6,461 nucleotides of DNA from NCBI GenBank assembly GCA_023621895.1, contig JAMOAF010000148.1, positions 1-6,461 on the forward strand, written 5' to 3'. The DNA comes from Planctomycetota bacterium. Lineage in GTDB: Bacteria > Planctomycetota > Planctomycetia > Pirellulales > Thermoguttaceae. This document shows, piece by piece, positions 1 to 5,045 of this stretch. Both the position numbers and the translations under genes were made by a program. The notes under the pieces were generated by a model that saw only the letters and a program-made list of their open reading frames with translations, ran no database searches and had not been told where the DNA came from. Position 1 is the stretch's first letter; each line of letters opens with the position of its first letter.

Positions 1-1
1 G

Positions 2-41
2 CTTCCTCTGGGAAGTAGTCTAACCGCTAAGAAGAGCGGTT
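2..41. repeat. Two adjacent small inverted repeats (hairpins) at the left edge
   Basis: The first hairpin pairs CTTCC (2-6) with GGAAG (11-15) around a TCTG loop. The second pairs AACCGCT (22-28) with AGCGGTT (35-41) around an AAGAAG loop. No T-run follows on either strand, so this is not a classic intrinsic terminator. The position before the lactonase promoter would fit the end of an upstream transcript outside the window. The pairing is seen directly; the function is unknown. Confidence 0.4.
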
Positions 42-80
42 GCCATGTCCCTAGCCGAGAAGGTATGCCGAATCGCGCAG

Positions 81-116
81 AAACTTCCGCAAATTTCCTT
101 AAATTCCCAAATTCCC
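81..116. repeat. Phased A-tract / AAATTCC-like direct repeats
   Basis: Four related units start at 81 (AAACTTCC), 91 (AAATTTCC), 101 (AAATTCCC) and 109 (AAATTCCC), so the A-runs recur every 8-10 bp. The last two units are identical and abut. The block is notably AT-rich compared with the GC-rich genes around it. Phasing at about one helical turn is the arrangement known to bend DNA. It lies about 60 bp or more upstream of the proposed -35 of the lactonase gene. It could be curved DNA or a multi-site protein-binding region; that role is inferred. Confidence 0.45.
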
Positions 117-178
117 ATGGCTGCCAAGGGAGGATTCGGGCGCGGCACGGAGAACCCTCTTTGGTAGTCTATTGCAGA

Positions 179-208
179 TTTCCACGACGAATTGACCCTC
201 CGTATACT
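179..208 (+). promoter_or_regulatory. Candidate sigma70-type promoter for the lactonase gene
   Basis: A -10 candidate TATACT (203-208, 5 of 6 consensus matches) lies 18 bp after TTTCCA (179-184, 4 of 6 matches). Transcription would start near 215 and give a leader of about 37 nt. A better -35-like hexamer, TTGACC (192-197), is only 5 bp from the -10 and so cannot be its partner. A tiny hairpin (GCTC 228-231 with GAGC 236-239) sits just before the ribosome binding site. Confidence 0.35.
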
Positions 209-240
209 GAGAGTGTGGTCCATATTTGCTCGAATGAGCC

Positions 241-245
241 AGGAG
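241..245 (+). promoter_or_regulatory. Ribosome binding site of the lactonase gene
   Basis: AGGAG at 241-245 is 6 nt before the ATG at 252. It fixes the start and makes the signal peptide complete. Confidence 0.7.
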
Positions 246-251
246 TAACCA

Positions 252-1394
252 ATGCGATCTGACCTTGCGCGATATCTGTTTGTCATGTTGGCCGGCGTGA
301 TGCCGGCTGCGGCCGCACCGGCGAGTGCGGATGAAACGCTGGTTTTCGTCTCGGCCTTCGCAGCCGGAGAGGAGGGCGCCATCCACGCCTTCCAGCTCGA
401 CAGCAAGACCGGCAGCCTGACCCCCGTGCATCGGACAACGGACGTCGAAAATCCGTTCTTCCTGGCCGTGTCGCCGGACCAGAAGTTCCTTTACTCGATC
501 CACGCCCGAAAGTTCGGCGCGAAGGAACACGAAGAGGTCGCCGCGTACGCGATCGTTGGTCGAACCGGCCAGTTGAAGCTATTGAATCGGCAGTCGTCGC
601 TCGGCTCGGCGTCCTGCTATCTGGAGGTCGATGCGACCGGCAAAACGCTGCTCGTCGCCAATTACTCGACTGGCAGCGTGGCGTCGCTGCCCGTGCGGGA
701 CGATGGGTCGTTGGGCGAGGCGGCGTCGTTCATTCAGCATGCGGGTTCGAGCGTCGATCCGGTCCGCCAGACAGGTCCGCACGCGCACTCGATTGTGGTC
801 AGTCCGGAAAATCGTTTTGCTTACGCGGCGGACCTGGGGCTCGACGAGGTGCTGATTTATCGACTGGACGCCGCCAAGGCAACGCTCTCGCCCAACCAGA
901 CGCCGCTGGCGAAGACGCCACCCGGCGCCGGCCCCAGGCACTTGACATTCCACCCGAACGGCAAATACCTGTACGCCATTAACGAACTTGGCAATTCGGT
1001 CACCCTGTTCGACTACGACCCGCGGTCCGGGGCGCTCCGCGAGCGGCAGACGGTTTCAACGCTGCCCCAGGAGTTTGAGGGAAAGAGCTATTGCGCGGAC
1101 CTGAAGATCACGCCGAACGGCCGCTTCCTTTACGGCACGAATCGAGGGCACGACAGCATCGCTGCGTATCGCATCGGCGACGACGGCCGTTTGACGCTCG
1201 CCGGGATTGAACCGAGTCTGGGCAAGGGGCCACAGAACCTGGCGATCTCCCCCCGCGGTGAGCTGCTGCTGTGTGCGAACATGCCCGGTGGCAACGTGGC
1301 CGTGTTTCGGATCGATCCCCAAACGGGCGGCTTGACTTCCGTCGGCCCGCCAGTCTCCATGCCTTCCCCATCGTGCATCAGGCTGCTGTTTTGA
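252..1394 (+). CDS. Exported lactonase family protein (6-phosphogluconolactonase-type seven-bladed beta-propeller)
   Basis: A 380-residue protein of the lactonase / YbhE-Pgl propeller family (PF10282), whose characterised members hydrolyse 6-phosphogluconolactone or related lactones. Residues 1-26 form a signal peptide: R2 and R7, a hydrophobic core, then an ASA cleavage site before D27-E28. The rest is a series of blades with the recurring pattern of an xxYRID-like strand, a TGxLT turn, and SPxxRFLY/ANxxxxSV. Family-typical elements are GPHAHS (H177, H179), GPRHL (H230), TNRGHDSI (N297-H300) and GKGPQNLAISP near the C terminus, where the last strand ends in PSPSCIRLLF. Length is normal for the family (about 340-390). 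The start is supported by AGGAG 6 nt upstream. Export argues against a role in the cytoplasmic pentose phosphate pathway; lactone opening in the periplasm or a non-enzymatic propeller role are alternatives. The gene is probably monocistronic, facing the GH2 gene tail to tail. Family assignment is strong; the substrate is unknown. Confidence 0.9.
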   Translation: MRSDLARYLFVMLAGVMPAAAAPASADETLVFVSAFAAGEEGAIHAFQLDSKTGSLTPVHRTTDVENPFFLAVSPDQKFLYSIHARKFGAKEHEEVAAYAIVGRTGQLKLLNRQSSLGSASCYLEVDATGKTLLVANYSTGSVASLPVRDDGSLGEAASFIQHAGSSVDPVRQTGPHAHSIVVSPENRFAYAADLGLDEVLIYRLDAAKATLSPNQTPLAKTPPGAGPRHLTFHPNGKYLYAINELGNSVTLFDYDPRSGALRERQTVSTLPQEFEGKSYCADLKITPNGRFLYGTNRGHDSIAAYRIGDDGRLTLAGIEPSLGKGPQNLAISPRGELLLCANMPGGNVAVFRIDPQTGGLTSVGPPVSMPSPSCIRLLF

Positions 1395-1400
1395 AAGCGG

Positions 1401-4241
1401 TCAATCCTTTACAGACAGCACGATCGTCGGATCGAGGGGGTAGCGGCCGAACCGTTCGCCGTAGAGGGCCAGGCCGCCGGGGAGCGATGCATCCACCTCA
1501 AGCCGAACGACGAACTCCTTGGCCGCGCAGGCCGCGCGCACGGCGCGGGCCGGAATCGTGACCTCGACGAGGTAGCCATGCGAGCCCGCCTCGCGCAGCT
1601 TGCGATCTCGCAATTGGGCGTGCCAGGAGAGGATGCCGCGATGATCCGCCGGATCGTCGGGCAGATCGAACCAGCCGGCGGACTGGCCGCTCACGCGGAC
1701 GCCGACGGCGGTGGGAAAACGGACGGTGTCCGTCATCGGATAGGAGTTCGGGTTCCGGCTTGGATCGTGCGTGCCCTTGCCCCGCATGAAGTCTCCGTCC
1801 TGGGGCGTCGCCCCCTCGCGGTCCTTGCCGAACAGTTGCTTGGCCGACGCCTCGAACACGAGCGATGCGCCTTGGACCGCGGCGGCGTCGACGCCTTCCG
1901 GCCAGGCCACGCGGTATTCGAAATAGCCGTGGCCCGCGCCGTTTACTTTCAGGCCCTCCAGCACGTTCCACTGTTTGAGCGACCAGTCGGCCGCCGTGAA
2001 GCTGCTCGGCGCGAACCGCAGCAGGACCATCTGGCGGTCACCATGAATTCTCTCTTGGCGCGGTGCCGGTCCATCAGCAACCCGAAACGTGGTGAAGTTG
2101 CGGTGCAGCACCATGCCCGCCTGGTCCTCGAGGCTGAGCGTCAAAACCGCCAGGCAGGGCGTCTCGGGCATCGTCACCGCCAGCGGCTCGACCTCCTTGG
2201 ATAGCCAGGGCTGGAACGCGATCTCCCGCACGCTGCGCGAGAACCACTGCCGCCGGCCCAAATGGTCCCAGCCGGCCAGCGTGGCCTGTAGACGCAACCC
2301 CGGGCTCGGCGCGCTGCCGGTCAGGAACGACAGCCAGAGCGGCACGGAGACGCGCTCGCCGGGCTTCGCGTCGCGGCACAACTCCGAACCGGTGGACACG
2401 TACAGCGGCGAGTGCAGGTCGCGGAGCGTCATGCCGGAAGCCAACTCCTCCAACCCGGTTTCCTTCTCGCTGCGATCGTAACGGTAATAACCGTTCCACT
2501 CGTTGATCACGTCGTGGTGCTCCGTGTACAACCAGCCGCAGACCTGCGGGTGGCGGCGGAACTCGTTCATCATGATGTGATAGTCCCAGCTCCAATCCAC
2601 GTCGCCCGTGCTGCCCTGGTAGCCCCAGACGTTGCCGCATTCACTGTTCAGCAGCGGCTGCGCGCCCTGGGCCTGGCCGGCGACGAAGTTCCACTTCGAG
2701 CCGGCAAACGTGTCGGCGGTCACCTGGTCGAGGTGCTTGGCCCACTCGTAGCCGGGCAGGTAGGCGTGCCAACTGTTGATATCCGTCGCGACGTGGTCGT
2801 GGTTGCAGGGCGAGTTGTCTTCCACCAGCCGCGTGGAGTCGAGTTGCTTCGCCAACCGGTACATGGAGGCGACCCACTGCTGCGTTTCGGGCAGGTAGAC
2901 ACGCTTGTCCCCTTGTTTGGTAAACAATCCCCAGGTCTCGTTGAACGGCACCCAGCAGAAGATCGAGGGATGATTGAAATCGCGCCGGAGCATTCCGCGC
3001 AGGGCCTGTTCGATCTCGCCGCGCATCTCGGCGCTGGGCTCGCCCCAACTGTTCGGCACGTCGCACATCAACAAGAGGCCCAGCCGGTCGGCCCAGTAGA
3101 GCTTGCGGGGCACGTCGATCTTGACATGCAGCCGGTTGGCGTTCAGCCCGATCCGCCGGGACCGCAGGATCTCGTCGCGCATGAACTCGTCGCTGGGGAA
3201 CGCGTAGAAGCCCTCCGGATGATACGACTGGTCCAGTGTCATCCGCAGATAGATTGGCCGGTTGTTCAAGGCGATGTAGGGGTGGTTCCTGCCGGGCAGG
3301 TTGACGACGCTGATCTTCCGCATGCCGAAATACGTACCGACGCGATCCGCCTGGTCGCCGGCTTGGAGGGCGGCTTCCACCTCGTACAGGAAGGGGTCCT
3401 CCAGCGACCACAACCGGGCGGTCGGGATGGCGACCTCGAAGCGGACCTCCTCGGCGCCCTCGGCTACGGCCTGCGACAGCTCGGGCAGATCGCCGGTGTT
3501 GAATCGCAGCTTCACCGACGTATTCGCCGCGGCGGCGGCGCTGAGCTCGGCGCGGACGGCGACCAGGCCGCGGTCGACGTCGGGCGAGAACTGCACGGAT
3601 TTGAGGAACGCCTGCGGCCGTGCTTCGAGATACACGGTCTGCCAGATGCCGCGCGCGTTGCCGTAGCCCTGCTTGCCCTCGAGCTTGAACGGCCGCGGGC
3701 GGTCGTCGACACGCAACGTGAGGCGGCCTTCGCCGCCCGGCTGAAGGCGCGGCGTCAATTCGAATTCAAACGGCGTGTAGCCGCCGCGGTGCGTACCAAG
3801 AGGCTGGCCGTCCAGCCACACTTGCGTCTCCCAGTCGCACGCCCCGATGATTAGAAACACGCGCTGGCCCTGCCATGCCTGCGGCACTTGCACCGTCCGC
3901 GAGTACCAGGCCAACTCCGCTTCGTCGGCGACCTGCGAGAGCGCCGACCCCCAGGGGAACGGCACAACGACAGTCCGCGGAAACGGCGTCGCGCCATCGA
4001 ACCACTTCTCCTTCAAGCCCGCGTCGGCGGCGTCGAACCGGAACTGCCAAGGCCCGTTCAGATTCAGCCACCCGGACCGCTGAAAATCCGGTCGCGGATG
4101 TTCAGCCAGCGGAATCGGCTCGCCGCCGGGCGAAACGCCGCAGCAAAGGGCGGCGCAACTCCAAAAAAGCGCCAGCAAGACACGAGAAAACGTGGTTCGA
4201 GACGCGGAGGTCAATCGCATCGGAGTGCTCATGGAAGGCAT
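1401..4241 (-). CDS. Secreted glycoside hydrolase family 2 protein (beta-galactosidase/beta-glucuronidase-like)
   Basis: A 946-residue retaining beta-glycosidase of the GH2 clan. Residues 1 to about 40 look like a signal peptide (arginines at 9, 15 and 20, then VLLALFWSCAALCCG); no canonical lipobox is present. In order: an N-terminal jelly-roll sugar-binding domain (about 45-205, with GWLNLNGPWQF and GYTPFEFELT), an Ig-like domain (about 206-320) and a TIM barrel (from about 324). The barrel holds the acid/base E435 in FNETWG, after FNHPSIFCWVP, and the probable nucleophile E534 in NSECGNVWG. It closes near residue 600 with GWLYTEHHDVINEWNGYYRYDR. About 340 further residues look like beta-sandwich domains and are unusually long beside classic beta-glucuronidase. 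I see no NxK signature of glucuronidases, so the sugar specificity is open. Start choice is uncertain: only AAGG precedes the ATG at 4241, and M4 or M8 (ATG at 4220) would also leave a good signal peptide. The reading frame is intact. Confidence 0.9.
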   Translation of the reverse strand: MPSMSTPMRLTSASRTTFSRVLLALFWSCAALCCGVSPGGEPIPLAEHPRPDFQRSGWLNLNGPWQFRFDAADAGLKEKWFDGATPFPRTVVVPFPWGSALSQVADEAELAWYSRTVQVPQAWQGQRVFLIIGACDWETQVWLDGQPLGTHRGGYTPFEFELTPRLQPGGEGRLTLRVDDRPRPFKLEGKQGYGNARGIWQTVYLEARPQAFLKSVQFSPDVDRGLVAVRAELSAAAAANTSVKLRFNTGDLPELSQAVAEGAEEVRFEVAIPTARLWSLEDPFLYEVEAALQAGDQADRVGTYFGMRKISVVNLPGRNHPYIALNNRPIYLRMTLDQSYHPEGFYAFPSDEFMRDEILRSRRIGLNANRLHVKIDVPRKLYWADRLGLLLMCDVPNSWGEPSAEMRGEIEQALRGMLRRDFNHPSIFCWVPFNETWGLFTKQGDKRVYLPETQQWVASMYRLAKQLDSTRLVEDNSPCNHDHVATDINSWHAYLPGYEWAKHLDQVTADTFAGSKWNFVAGQAQGAQPLLNSECGNVWGYQGSTGDVDWSWDYHIMMNEFRRHPQVCGWLYTEHHDVINEWNGYYRYDRSEKETGLEELASGMTLRDLHSPLYVSTGSELCRDAKPGERVSVPLWLSFLTGSAPSPGLRLQATLAGWDHLGRRQWFSRSVREIAFQPWLSKEVEPLAVTMPETPCLAVLTLSLEDQAGMVLHRNFTTFRVADGPAPRQERIHGDRQMVLLRFAPSSFTAADWSLKQWNVLEGLKVNGAGHGYFEYRVAWPEGVDAAAVQGASLVFEASAKQLFGKDREGATPQDGDFMRGKGTHDPSRNPNSYPMTDTVRFPTAVGVRVSGQSAGWFDLPDDPADHRGILSWHAQLRDRKLREAGSHGYLVEVTIPARAVRAACAAKEFVVRLEVDASLPGGLALYGERFGRYPLDPTIVLSVKD

Positions 4242-4332
4242 GGGCCTTGAAAAAACGTTCGTGGGATTCCAGGTTGTGATCCAAGGGGCTGTTTCTCTTT
4301 GTCATGGCCACCGGGACCCCGCAGCGGCGGCA

Positions 4333-4385
4333 TGGCAACCCCGAGTGTTGTTGCCAGACGGAGCCTTGTCAAGCGGCCCGTCTGG
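4333..4385. repeat. Two overlapping inverted repeats in the GH2 upstream region
   Basis: The first stem pairs TGGCAAC (4333-4339) with GTTGCCA (4350-4356) around a 10-nt loop. The second pairs CCAGACGG (4354-4361) with CCGTCTGG (4378-4385), a perfect 8-bp arm. It can extend inward by GCC (4363-4365) with GGC (4375-4377) past a bulged A, giving about 11 mostly G-C pairs. The two stems share bases 4354-4356, so they cannot both be complete. No T-run follows on either strand. On the - strand they lie about 90-145 nt before the GH2 ATG, which suits a leader structure, an operator or a U-less terminator of the upstream ORF. Confidence 0.5.
4344..4372 (-). promoter_or_regulatory. Weak candidate promoter for the GH2 gene
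   Basis: Reading the - strand, an exact TTGACA (4372-4367) is followed after 17 bp by AACACT (4349-4344), which matches the -10 consensus at only 3 of 6 positions. The -35 would lie in the loop of the 4354-4385 inverted repeat. A start near 4337 would give a leader of about 95 nt. The -35 match is seen; the promoter call is tentative. Confidence 0.2.
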
Positions 4386-4444
4386 TGGAAGGGACACCAA
4401 TCTCAGTCGCGGTCTTGATCCGGACGCGGGGATTGTCTGAACGC

Positions 4445-4496
4445 CGCTTCGGGCCTGGTCCGCCTGCCTGCCCGCGAAGCGCAAGTACCCGCGCTT
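4445..4496. repeat. Mutually exclusive hairpins sharing one arm
   Basis: CGCTTCG (4445-4451) pairs with CGAAGCG (4475-4481). The same central segment, AAGCGC (4477-4482), also pairs with GCGCTT (4491-4496) around an 8-nt loop. The first stem may extend by GGC (4452-4454) with GCC (4470-4472) past a two-base bulge. Sharing an arm between two stems resembles switch-like leaders, but no U-tract, leader peptide or known riboswitch core is visible. On the - strand it lies 68-119 nt downstream of the small ORF's stop. Confidence 0.4.
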
Positions 4497-4563
4497 GACC
4501 GCCAAGCAGGGCCAAGTGCAGTCGATCCTGATGGCAAGAGGGCGCAGCGGACCAGCACAACGG

Positions 4564-4953
4564 TCACTCTCGGGAGAAACGCCCCTCCTCCAACACCGCC
4601 CGGGCATGCCGCACGTAGTGACCGCGGATGTCGCGTGCATACTGCCGGAGAATCTTCTCGCCGAGTCCTTGATGGTCGCCGAGGCGGTAGAGCACTCGGG
4701 CGAGCGCAAGGTCGCGTTCGCCGGTCTTGCCGCGGGCAGCGGCCGTCAGGCCCGCCGTCTCGCTCACGGCCATTCCGCGAATATCGAGCTTCTTCATGGC
4801 TTCGCCCAGGGGCTTTGCCGCGGCGGGATCGCCCAGGGCGTCGAATGCCAACGCCAGAGCGCGGTAGTGCGAGACCTGGCTCTCCTTGCCTTCGACGAGC
4901 AGGGCCAGCTTGTCCAGCAGTGGTTCCAGTGCGCGAGCGTCAGATGTCGCCAA
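4564..4953 (-). CDS. Small helical protein, probable C-terminal remnant of a larger protein
   Basis: A 129-residue ORF with a sequence that looks really coding. It appears almost entirely alpha-helical, with TPR/HEAT-like helices: ALEPLLDKLALLVEG (about 8-22), YRALALAFDALGDPAAAKPLGEAMKKL (about 30-56) and RDLALARVLYRLGDHQGLGEKILRQYARDIRGHYVRHARAVLEE near the end. No signal peptide, membrane segment or catalytic motif is visible. The only start is TTG at 4953-4951, directly preceded by an in-frame TGA and without a clear Shine-Dalgarno sequence. An ATG upstream (4986-4984 region) is in another frame. From memory, the LARxLYRxGDxxGxGxxILxxYxxDxRGxxxRHAxxVL pattern resembles the C-terminal tail of planctomycetal FAD-dependent oxidoreductases (PF12831 type). 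I therefore favour a gene remnant after deletion or frameshift, but a small intact gene is possible. It is divergent from the ceramidase-family gene. Confidence 0.45.
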   Translation of the reverse strand: MATSDARALEPLLDKLALLVEGKESQVSHYRALALAFDALGDPAAAKPLGEAMKKLDIRGMAVSETAGLTAAARGKTGERDLALARVLYRLGDHQGLGEKILRQYARDIRGHYVRHARAVLEEGRFSRE

Positions 4954-4965
4954 TCACTCGCTCGA

Positions 4966-4995
4966 TGGACAGTCGCCAACTCCATCGTGTAGAAT
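4966..4995 (+). promoter_or_regulatory. Candidate sigma70-type promoter for the ceramidase-family gene
   Basis: TGGACA (4966-4971, 5 of 6 consensus matches) and TAGAAT (4990-4995, 5 of 6) are separated by 18 bp. Transcription would start near 5002, giving a leader of about 44 nt before the ATG at 5046. The -35 lies only 13 bp from the TTG start of the divergent small ORF. This is the best-looking promoter in the window. Confidence 0.5.
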
Positions 4996-5034
4996 TTCGG
5001 CAAATGCGTGCAGACCCCTGCCAAACGGTCAACC

Positions 5035-5040
5035 AGGAGG
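5035..5040 (+). promoter_or_regulatory. Strong ribosome binding site of the ceramidase-family gene
   Basis: A perfect AGGAGG ends 5 nt before the ATG at 5046 and decides the start of a gene whose end lies outside the window. Confidence 0.8.
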
Positions 5041-5045
5041 AACCG

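Larger units (their letters stand above)
4242..4563. other. Gene-free stretch upstream of the GH2 gene
   Basis: These 322 bp between the GH2 start and the stop of the small ORF at 4564 contain no ORF with a ribosome binding site or recognisable protein features. Short open frames on both strands are rich in Arg, Pro and Cys and look like random translation of GC-rich DNA. The stretch holds two groups of inverted repeats, at 4333-4385 and 4445-4496, listed separately. Because both flanking genes are on the - strand, the region is probably the GH2 leader and promoter plus the 3' flank of the small ORF. Confidence 0.6.

Noticed and set aside
123..162. Imperfect inverted repeat (CCAAGGGAGG with CCTCTTTGG) before the lactonase promoter
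   Set aside because: It needs two G-U pairs and a mismatch across a 20-nt loop, so it is not distinguishable from chance.
2412..3854. A 480-codon open frame on the + strand opposite the GH2 gene
   Set aside because: It is antisense to a well-supported GH2 gene with intact domains and catalytic residues. Its translation has no recognisable family pattern, and long antisense frames are expected in GC-rich coding DNA.
4495..4992. A 165-codon + strand frame opposite the small helical ORF
   Set aside because: It has no ribosome binding site and no family resemblance; the - strand reading gives the more protein-like helical sequence, so I treat this one as its antisense shadow.
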